A stretch of 44,386 bases of DNA, from positions 1 to 44,386 of the forward strand of contig NZ_JAAVVE010000036.1 of assembly GCF_018449795.1 (NCBI RefSeq), given 5' to 3'. Under the pieces are notes generated by a model. It worked only from the letters and a program-made list of their open reading frames with translations. It searched no databases and was not told the origin of the DNA. Both the position numbers and the translations under genes were made by a program. Positions 1-5,619 of this stretch are shown here, in pieces (position 1 is the stretch's first letter; every line of letters starts with the position of its first letter). Source of the stretch: Sphingomonas sp. dw_22. Lineage in GTDB: Bacteria > Pseudomonadota > Alphaproteobacteria > Sphingomonadales > Sphingomonadaceae.

Positions 1-566
1 AGGCGCTTGCGCAGCCCGTTGAGCAGCACCGGCGGCGCATCGGCGCGTGCCTCGGCCGGTCGGCCCGAGCGCAGCGCGACCTGATCCTGCGGCGACGCCA
101 TGACGGCGCGGATACGCACCGGAATGGTGCCGGGCTTGTCATAGCCGAGCTGGCGCGCGGCGCCGGGCGACAGATCGATCGCGTTGTCCGATCGGCCGGT
201 GCCGGTGACAAGCACCAGGATCGTGCGCCCATTGTCGAGCGAGGTCACTTCGACATAGCTGTTCGCGGGCAAGGTCGGATGGATCGCGACCACCGCTTCG
301 TCGCGCGGACCGCCGCCGGCGACGCTGCGCACGCCGGCATAGCCGACCTCGTCATAGCGATGCTCGTTCGGACCGGGTTGCGAGGAACCGCGCGGGCCGG
401 TGGCGCCAGCCGCAGAGTCGTCATATCCCGCGCTGGGCACGAGACGGGGCGGTTCCGGAGCCGCCTGCGATGCGAGCGGTTCGGGGCGATAAGCGCTCCC
501 CTGCCCTCCGCCGCATCCGGCGAGGAGGAAAAGGCTGGCGGCGGCGAGGCTAGCTTTCGACTTCAT
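1..566 (-). CDS. rlpA: RlpA-like septal/cell-wall lipoprotein, partial (3' end outside window)
   Basis: The start is ATG at 564-566, and the reading frame runs off the left edge (188 codons seen). Residues 1-18 form a lipoprotein signal with lipobox LLAGC (Cys18), so an outer-membrane lipoprotein is expected. After a Pro/Ala-rich linker, residues about 70-155 resemble the RlpA double-psi beta-barrel: AIHPTLPANSYVEVTSLDNG, then AIDLSPGAARQLGY, then VRIRAV. RlpA proteins bind, and in Pseudomonas cleave, peptide-stem-free glycan at the septum. Oddly, the usual NDRGPF motif, which carries a catalytic Asp, reads VTGTGRSDN (residues 120-128), and the YYGxxF-type start of the domain is also degenerate. 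Activity is therefore uncertain. The start lies inside the end of the upstream lytic transglycosylase gene (17-bp overlap), which suggests translational coupling. A SPOR domain, if present, would lie outside the window. Confidence 0.82.
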   Translation of the reverse strand, partial: MKSKASLAAASLFLLAGCGGGQGSAYRPEPLASQAAPEPPRLVPSAGYDDSAAGATGPRGSSQPGPNEHRYDEVGYAGVRSVAGGGPRDEAVVAIHPTLPANSYVEVTSLDNGRTILVLVTGTGRSDNAIDLSPGAARQLGYDKPGTIPVRIRAVMASPQDQVALRSGRPAEARADAPPVLLNGLRKR

Positions 567-1596
567 CGGCAAGCAGACCTACCGACAAAGCGTAAAAATT
601 CGAGCAATTATAATCGAGGATCACGCGGTAATTGCCGGTGAGCAGATAGGCGGTCTTGCCGGGACCGTCCGGCTCCAGCAGCGTCGCCTGCACGCTGTCC
701 CCCGGCCAGGCGCGCTTGAGCGGCACGATCCCCAGCGCGCGCCACTCCGCCATCGTCTTCCAGCGGGTGTGGCGCTCATGGACGCGCGGGCATCGGGGGC
801 TGACTGCGCGGCTCCCGAGCGTGCCACGGTTGAGCCCCGCCGGCACGCTCACCGCGAATCCCCAGGGCTGGCCGGGGCGCCAGCCGGCGTTGGTGAAGTA
901 ATTGGCGATCGAAGCGAGCGTGTCCGCCTCGCTGCTCCAGATATCGGCTATGCCGTCGCCGTCGCCGTCCCGCGCAAGGCGGAGATAGATCGAAGGCAGG
1001 AATTGCGGGCCGCCGAACGCGCCCGCCCAGCTCCCGACCAGCTTCCCACGCGGAACGCCGCGGTCGATCATCTTGAGCGTGGCGATGAATTCGCTGGAGA
1101 ACAGATCGCGCCGCCGCCCCTCATAAGCAAGCGTGGCCAGCGCGCGCGGCAGATCGAACCCGCCCATCACCTTGCCGTAACTGGTCTCGTGCCCCCAGAT
1201 CGCGACCATGATCGATTCGGGCACCCCCGTCTCGCGCTCGATCGCGGCGAGGCGCGAGCGCTGGCGCTGATAGGCGGCACGGCCCTGGGCGATCAGCGCG
1301 GCGCTGAGATGCTGGCGCCGATAGGGCTCGAAGGCCGGAATCGGCGCGTTCGGCCGGGTCTCGGGCTGCTGCCGGTCGAGCTCGATCACGCGGGGGTTTA
1401 GCGTGAGCGTGGGAACTACCATATCGACCGTGCGGCGCGTCACGCCCTGCGCCAGCGCCTCGCGTCCAAGCGTGTCGAGATAGGTCCGGAAACCGGCTTC
1501 GTCCTGCGCCGCCGCCGGCGTGCCCCCGGGCACCGCCACGATCACCGCGCCCGCGATCATCGTCGCCTTGCCGAATACTCGATGCAAACCCCGCAT
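550..1596 (-). CDS. mltB: MltB-family lytic murein transglycosylase
   Basis: A secreted peptidoglycan lytic transglycosylase of about 348 aa, of the SLT_2 (MltB/Slt35) type. It cleaves MurNAc-GlcNAc bonds to give 1,6-anhydro products. Residues 1-30 look like a signal peptide ending ..GGTPAAA. The catalytic Glu is E137 in AIWGHETSYGK. The family motif GSWAGAFGGPQFLPS lies at about 188-202. DGDGDGIADIW (about 211-220) matches the EF-hand calcium loop known in E. coli Slt35. I chose the ATG at 1594-1596 because it places a signal peptide at the N-terminus. The frame stays open to 1728, but the extra 44 residues look unlike protein and reach towards the tRNA gene. No lipobox Cys is visible, so it is probably soluble and periplasmic, unlike E. 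coli MltB. It overlaps rlpA, giving two glycan-acting proteins in one transcript. Confidence 0.88.
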   Translation of the reverse strand: MRGLHRVFGKATMIAGAVIVAVPGGTPAAAQDEAGFRTYLDTLGREALAQGVTRRTVDMVVPTLTLNPRVIELDRQQPETRPNAPIPAFEPYRRQHLSAALIAQGRAAYQRQRSRLAAIERETGVPESIMVAIWGHETSYGKVMGGFDLPRALATLAYEGRRRDLFSSEFIATLKMIDRGVPRGKLVGSWAGAFGGPQFLPSIYLRLARDGDGDGIADIWSSEADTLASIANYFTNAGWRPGQPWGFAVSVPAGLNRGTLGSRAVSPRCPRVHERHTRWKTMAEWRALGIVPLKRAWPGDSVQATLLEPDGPGKTAYLLTGNYRVILDYNCSNFYALSVGLLADEVES

Positions 1597-1758
1597 TGCC
1601 GTTTTGTGGCACAGCCGGCGCGCCGCATGAAGCCCCGCCGCCTGCTTTCGCAAGGAATTTACATCGGTCCGTCGTACCGGCCTCCCGGCTGACCACCGAA
1701 TGCAGTGCGAAAGTCCGGATTGATCCATCCGCAGACAGGCGATAGCGGGAACCGACGC

Positions 1759-1848
<90 letters not shown>

Positions 1849-1869
1849 ATCGCCCCGGCTTTTGCGATT

Positions 1870-1900
1870 GAAACATGCATGTTTCGCCCTGAGAATTCTC
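1870..1900. promoter_or_regulatory. Two adjacent perfect palindromes after tRNA-Ser
   Basis: GAAACATGCATGTTTC (1870-1885) and GAGAATTCTC (1891-1900) are both perfect palindromes. They lie 5 bp apart, between the end of the tRNA (1848) and the TPR gene (1924). The first can also fold as an RNA hairpin just after the tRNA, so it may help 3' processing or termination, although there is no U-tract. Alternatively the pair could be operators for the TPR gene. I do not recognise a specific regulator. Confidence 0.4.
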
Positions 1901-1923
1901 CCATATCCGCGATGGAGGCGTGA

Positions 1924-2661
1924 ATGGGGATGATTCGCATTGTCCGTGCGGCCGCCGCGCTGGCGCTGCTGGTACCGGTGAGCGCGCAGGCGCAAGGCAT
2001 TTGCGAAGCCTATGCCCGCCAGTCGGCGGAGCTGAAGCCCGATTTCGACAAGGCGTTCCAGCTGATGCAAGCGCGCGACATCGCCGCGCTCAAGACGATG
2101 CTGCCCGCGTTGCAGGCACGTCTCGACAAGATCGCGCCAGCGCCGATCCCGACGCAGCGCTGTGGGGCGGAGGTGCGGGTATATGATGCCCATCAGTTCG
2201 CCACGATCATGGCGCTCCGCAAGGCCGGAAAGCCGGTGCCCGGCTTCGCGGCCGACGCCAATTTCGTCTCGACCGAGCTCAATTTTGGCAATCTCGCCTA
2301 TGTCGTGGGCTGGATCCAGTATGAGTTGGGCGATTTCGAGGCCGCGCGGATCGCCTATGCCAAGGGGCTGGCGATCGCCCCTGACGAGCATAACCTCACC
2401 AAGGAATATGTCGCGGTCCTGCTCAACCAGAACAAATTCGCCGAGATCGTCGGCTTCCTCGATCGGTTCCTGGCGAGCGATACCGATCTGCAGGGCGGCG
2501 AACGCGCCGATCTGATCGCCATCAAGGGGCTGAGCCAGGCGGCTACGGGCGATCTGGCAGGCGCGCAGGCTGCCTCGGCGCAGGTCAAGGCCATCGACCC
2601 GAACAACCAATATATCGCGATGATCGATCAGGCGATCGCAAGGAAGCAGGCGAAGCCGTAA
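1924..2661 (+). CDS. Secreted TPR-repeat protein of unknown function
   Basis: About 245 aa with a clear signal peptide (RIVRAAAALALLVPVSAQAQG, cleavage near residue 24), so periplasmic. Residues about 115-240 contain TPR-like helical pairs, for example YELGDFEAARIAYAKGLAIA and GDLAGAQAASAQVKAIDPNN. Such repeats usually hold protein partners. GGAGG at 1914-1918 is the ribosome site. It fits the ATG at 1924 (5 nt spacing) but could also serve the in-frame ATG at 1930. The gene stands alone on the plus strand after the tRNA and converges with the gene ending at 2687. I cannot name a partner or pathway. Confidence 0.82.
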   Translation: MGMIRIVRAAAALALLVPVSAQAQGICEAYARQSAELKPDFDKAFQLMQARDIAALKTMLPALQARLDKIAPAPIPTQRCGAEVRVYDAHQFATIMALRKAGKPVPGFAADANFVSTELNFGNLAYVVGWIQYELGDFEAARIAYAKGLAIAPDEHNLTKEYVAVLLNQNKFAEIVGFLDRFLASDTDLQGGERADLIAIKGLSQAATGDLAGAQAASAQVKAIDPNNQYIAMIDQAIARKQAKP

Positions 2662-2686
2662 CGGCGGCCTTCCGTCATCCCCTCTC

Positions 2687-3280
2687 CTAGCGGAGCGTTT
2701 GGGGAGTGCCTGCCCGCCACATCGCGCCCGCTACGCCGCCCCGCAGGCTGAGCGGCGGGCTCTCGTTGCGGCCGTCGATGCGGAGCACCAGCATCGCGTC
2801 GAGCGCGGAGCGCGGCGGCCCTACCCTGCGGTGATCGGCCAGCGTGTCGCCCACGGCATAGCGGGCGCCGGCGCGGGCGGTGATTTCGGAAGACCTGTCG
2901 GTGAGCTGCCACGCCGGCAGGGGCCGCGGCTCCGGAAGGGCGAAGGAAGATGCGGTCCCGGCTTCGGGACGCCCATAGCCGGCCGCGACGATCTGCGCAG
3001 TCGAGGACGGCGCACCGAGATCATAGGTCGCCCGATTGCGGGGCGGCAGGACGAAGGTGGTGATGGCACGGGCATTGACGGTGCGCGAATGCACGATTGC
3101 CGGCGCAGCCTTGCCCACAGGCACTTCACTCGCAGGAATGGAACGAACGGGAGCGACGCGCAACGGAACAGCGCGCGCCGGAATCGCCTTGATACCAGGC
3201 GGAACCACATTCCGCTCACCCGCCAGAGCGGGCACGGACGCTCCGCAGGCGACTGCGCAGCCAAGCACCATTCTCAACAT
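2687..3280 (-). CDS. Hypothetical secreted Pro/Ala-rich protein
   Basis: About 197 aa. The frame is open upstream to 3364, but the ATG at 3278-3280 is preferred. It has GGGGAACG just upstream and gives a signal peptide (MLRMVLGCAVACGASVPALA). The mature part begins with a low-complexity stretch rich in Pro, Ala, Val and Ile (residues about 25-75), followed by a more ordinary C-terminal region that includes SALDAMLVLRIDG. No catalytic motif, membrane helix or repeat family is recognised. It converges with the TPR gene, with a gap of 25 bp. It may be lineage-restricted. The coding call rests on frame length, signal peptide and ribosome site. Confidence 0.6.
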   Translation of the reverse strand: MLRMVLGCAVACGASVPALAGERNVVPPGIKAIPARAVPLRVAPVRSIPASEVPVGKAAPAIVHSRTVNARAITTFVLPPRNRATYDLGAPSSTAQIVAAGYGRPEAGTASSFALPEPRPLPAWQLTDRSSEITARAGARYAVGDTLADHRRVGPPRSALDAMLVLRIDGRNESPPLSLRGGVAGAMWRAGTPQTLR

Positions 3281-3368
3281 CACCGTTCCCCAACCAGTGA
3301 AGCAACGAACATGCCGTAATAGGAGTTCCGGCGCAATCCGAATGATGTCATCCGGGCGCGCCACGCAT

Positions 3369-3656
3369 TCATCGTGCCGCGAGCGCCTCCATGGCCTTGG
3401 CGCTGAGCGGCGTGCGGAACTCGATCCCGACCTCGTAATCGCGCGCCCAGACGACGCCCGGCAGCGCCAGCCAGATCATCGTGCCGCGCTGGAGTTCCGA
3501 ATAGGTCTGGACGCGGGCGCCCCGCGTGGAAAAATCGAGGAAGCGGCAAAGCGCACGGCCGATGCCGGCGATGCCGAGCTCTGCGTCGAGTGCTGAAGGG
3601 GCACGCGGTTCGCGGCGGCGGCGCTGGCCGGCCGGTTCGAACTCCGCTGCGAACAT
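3369..3656 (-). CDS. PilZ-domain protein (putative c-di-GMP receptor)
   Basis: A 95-aa single-domain protein. PilZ hallmarks are visible: the N-terminal basic RxxxR motif in RRRREPR (about residues 12-18) and the D/NxSxxG motif as DFSTRGARV (about 41-49), followed by beta strands GTMIWLALPG and YEVGIEF. PilZ domains bind cyclic di-GMP with these two motifs and alter motility or exopolysaccharide output. No partner domain is present, so it probably acts by binding another protein. GGGGAGAG lies just upstream of the ATG at 3654-3656. It sits downstream of rpmE on the same strand but is separated from it by a strong hairpin (3738-3765), so it is probably transcribed on its own. Confidence 0.8.
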   Translation of the reverse strand: MFAAEFEPAGQRRRREPRAPSALDAELGIAGIGRALCRFLDFSTRGARVQTYSELQRGTMIWLALPGVVWARDYEVGIEFRTPLSAKAMEALAAR

Positions 3657-3737
3657 GGCGCTCTCCCCTATAGGTGCAGGGAAAGGCTAGCAGCGCATGC
3701 CTAATGGCTGGTTAAACGCTTGATCCGAAAGGTGCCG

Positions 3738-3765
3738 GAGGCGCGGAGCGACAGCCCCGCGCCTC
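3738..3765 (-). terminator. Stem-loop after rpmE
   Basis: GAGGCGCGG (3738-3746) pairs perfectly with CCGCGCCTC (3757-3765) around a 10-nt loop. It lies 6 bp downstream of the rpmE stop on the minus strand. Only a short CCTTT follows at some distance, so it is a moderate intrinsic terminator candidate. Confidence 0.55.
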
Positions 3766-3771
3766 GAACGC

Positions 3772-4002
3772 TTACTTCTTGCCGAGCGAGAGGCCGCCGA
3801 AGCGCTTGTTGAAGCGCGCCACCTGGCCACCCTGATCGAGCATCTGACCGCGGCCGCCGATCCAGGCGGGGTGCGCCAGCGGATCGATTTCGAGCTGCAT
3901 CAGATCGCCTTCCTTGCCCCAGGTGGAACGGGTCTCGTAGGTCGAGCCGTCCGTCATCTGCACCTTGATCATGTGGTAATCGGGGTGGGTATCTTTCTTC
4001 AC
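3772..4002 (-). CDS. rpmE: 50S ribosomal protein L31
   Basis: 76 aa, the usual L31 length, beginning [19 protein letters not shown] and containing the STWGKEGD and [11 protein letters not shown] segments of alphaproteobacterial L31. It lacks the CxxC zinc ligands of the zinc-binding L31 form. The start codon is GTG (4000-4002), with AAGGA a few bases upstream. The leader can fold (GCTGGT/ACCAGC near 4022-4038). The gene is the first recognisable ribosomal protein gene downstream of the fabZ end of the core operon, separated from it by a small membrane-protein gene and about 150 bp. Confidence 0.95.
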   Translation of the reverse strand: MKKDTHPDYHMIKVQMTDGSTYETRSTWGKEGDLMQLEIDPLAHPAWIGGRGQMLDQGGQVARFNKRFGGLSLGKK

Positions 4003-4081
4003 GTCGAATTCCTTGCAAGTGCCGCTGGTTACCGACCAGCAGCGGACGGGCGCGCCTAGCAGAGACGCGCCCCGCGCGCAA

Positions 4082-4098
4082 CTGGAGCGACGCTCCAG
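4082..4098 (-). other. Short stem-loop between the small membrane-protein gene and rpmE
   Basis: CTGGAGC (4082-4088) pairs with GCTCCAG (4092-4098) around a GAC loop. On the minus strand it lies about 60 bp after the membrane-protein gene and before the rpmE leader. No U-tract follows, so it may be a weak terminator or processing site for the end of the core operon. Nothing else is seen in 4003-4155. Confidence 0.35.
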
Positions 4099-4155
4099 CC
4101 TCCTGATTACCGCATTTTCCGAGCCGCAGGCTGCCCCAGCCCACTCGAAAACGCT

Positions 4156-4371
4156 CTAGCGGCGGAGAAGCCACCAGCGCCGCGCAGCCACGAGCGACCA
4201 GATCGCCTCGACCACGCCGAACGGCCAGGCTCCCTGGAGGAAGCCATAGGCCGAACCGAGCAGGCAGGCGCCGGCAAAGGCGAGGATCCACCCGTGCGAG
4301 CGGCTCTCCAGCGCGTAGGTGACCAGCATCGCGGTCACCGCGAACAAGCCGAACCAGGTCAGCCCGTCCAT
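4156..4371 (-). CDS. Small conserved-looking inner-membrane protein
   Basis: 71 aa with two to three hydrophobic helices: TWFGLFAVTAMLVTYAL, ILAFAGACLLGSAYGFL and a third around WPFGVVEAIWSLVAA, then a basic tail RRWWLLRR that should stay cytoplasmic. No transport or enzyme motif is seen. The ATG at 4369-4371 is preferred over an adjacent GTG because GAGG lies just upstream. It begins 7 bp after the fabZ stop, so it is the last gene of the core operon. In most proteobacteria lpxA would stand at this position. The function is unknown. Confidence 0.65.
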   Translation of the reverse strand: MDGLTWFGLFAVTAMLVTYALESRSHGWILAFAGACLLGSAYGFLQGAWPFGVVEAIWSLVAARRWWLLRR

Positions 4372-4378
4372 CACCGCC

Positions 4379-4855
4379 TCACGCCTTGGGCGGATCGGCG
4401 ATCATCGCGGTGAATTCGCACTCGGCGGCCAGCTCGCCGTCGATCGTCGCGCGACCGGCGAACTTGCAGACGCGGGCGCGCTTCTGGAGGAATTCCACTT
4501 CGAGGCGCAGCAGGATGCCGGGCTCGACCGGCTTCCTGAACTTCACCCCGTCGATCGCCATGAAATAGACGAGCTTGCCCGAGCCGGCGAGGCCCAGCGA
4601 TTCGACCGCGAGCACGCCGGCGGCCTGCGCCAGCGCCTCGACGGTCAGCACGCCGGGCATGATCGGCCTGCCCGGGAAATGCCCCTGGAAGAACGCCTCG
4701 TTGATCGTCACCGCCTTGATCGCGACGATCGACTTGTCGAGGATCAGCTCCTCGACACGATCGACCAGCAGCATCGGATAGCGATGCGGCAACGCGGCCA
4801 TGACCCGCCCGATATCGAGCGGGCCGATGTTCGTGCCGCCGGCTTCCTCGCTCAC
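4379..4855 (-). CDS. fabZ: 3-hydroxyacyl-[acyl-carrier-protein] dehydratase FabZ
   Basis: 158 aa, hotdog fold. It dehydrates beta-hydroxyacyl-ACP to trans-2-enoyl-ACP in each cycle of cytoplasmic fatty-acid elongation. The catalytic pair is visible: His59 in [11 protein letters not shown] and Glu73 in [10 protein letters not shown]. The N-terminal [14 protein letters not shown] is typical. The start overlaps the skp stop by 4 nt (ATGA, 4852-4855), so the two genes are translationally coupled. In most Gram-negatives lpxD lies between skp and fabZ and lpxA follows. Both are absent here, which fits an organism without lipid A. Confidence 0.96.
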   Translation of the reverse strand: MSEEAGGTNIGPLDIGRVMAALPHRYPMLLVDRVEELILDKSIVAIKAVTINEAFFQGHFPGRPIMPGVLTVEALAQAAGVLAVESLGLAGSGKLVYFMAIDGVKFRKPVEPGILLRLEVEFLQKRARVCKFAGRATIDGELAAECEFTAMIADPPKA

Positions 4856-5619
4856 CGCGGCTCGGCGGGCTTCGCGAGCTTGGCGCCCGCAGGAGCCGGA
4901 GCGGCCGGACGGGCAGCACCGGCAGCCGCGGGGGCAGCGCCCTGCTGCTGCGCCTGGGCCTGCTGCTGATAGGCACGCATCTGGGCGAGCTGGACGAGCT
5001 GCTGCTGGATGTTCATCGTATCGCGCGACGGCTGCCAGTCGGCCGGCGGCTGGATCGACACGGTCGGCGTGGTCTTGTCGATCTCGGCAGTGATCGAGCT
5101 GCTGATGTCAGCCGAATCCGGTGCGTACATGAAGACTTCCGGCGACAGGACGACGTTGATCTTCTTGGCGGTGACGACGCGGAGCTGCGCCGCCTCATAC
5201 TGGCGCAGGATCGATTCGATCGCGAACAGCTCGGCGCGCGCGGCGGGGTTGGTCAGCTTGGCGATGTCGGCGTCCGCCGCATCCTGCGCGGTCTTGATCT
5301 TGTCGAGGACCGGGTTCTTCGCAGCCTGCGCGGCTTTGATCTCGTCCTGGCTGATCTTGCCGTCCTTGTTGGTGTCGAGCTGCGTCAGCAGCGGCTCGGC
5401 TTCCTTCTGCGCGGCGGTGCGGCGTGCCTCGATCTGATCGAACGACGCCTTGTAGGTCGTCGCGATCTGCTGGCGCGCGGCGCCGAACGCCTTGGACCCG
5501 GCGACGACTGTGGTGGGGTTGGCATAGGCGATGCCCGCAACCTGGGCATTGGCCGGAGCAGCGAAGGCTAGCGCCGCCGGAGCAGCGAGAAGCGCCGCGA
5601 GAATCCTCGTCTTAGTCAT
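4852..5619 (-). CDS. skp: OmpH/Skp-family periplasmic chaperone with an EF-hand-like loop
   Basis: 255 aa with a signal peptide (cleavage after ..APANA, about residue 25). Skp holds unfolded outer-membrane proteins in the periplasm and delivers them to BamA, the product of the preceding gene. The expected long Gln/Ala/Lys-rich helices occupy about residues 40-170. Unusually, [13 protein letters not shown] (81-93) reads exactly as a 12-residue EF-hand calcium loop (D82, N84, D86, S90 and E93 as ligands), within the helical arm. The C-terminus (about 205-255) is a low-complexity Gln/Ala/Pro tail. The protein is longer than E. coli Skp (about 160 aa). The ATG overlaps the bamA stop by 1 nt (TGATG). 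Confidence 0.88.
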   Translation of the reverse strand: MTKTRILAALLAAPAALAFAAPANAQVAGIAYANPTTVVAGSKAFGAARQQIATTYKASFDQIEARRTAAQKEAEPLLTQLDTNKDGKISQDEIKAAQAAKNPVLDKIKTAQDAADADIAKLTNPAARAELFAIESILRQYEAAQLRVVTAKKINVVLSPEVFMYAPDSADISSSITAEIDKTTPTVSIQPPADWQPSRDTMNIQQQLVQLAQMRAYQQQAQAQQQGAAPAAAGAARPAAPAPAGAKLAKPAEPR

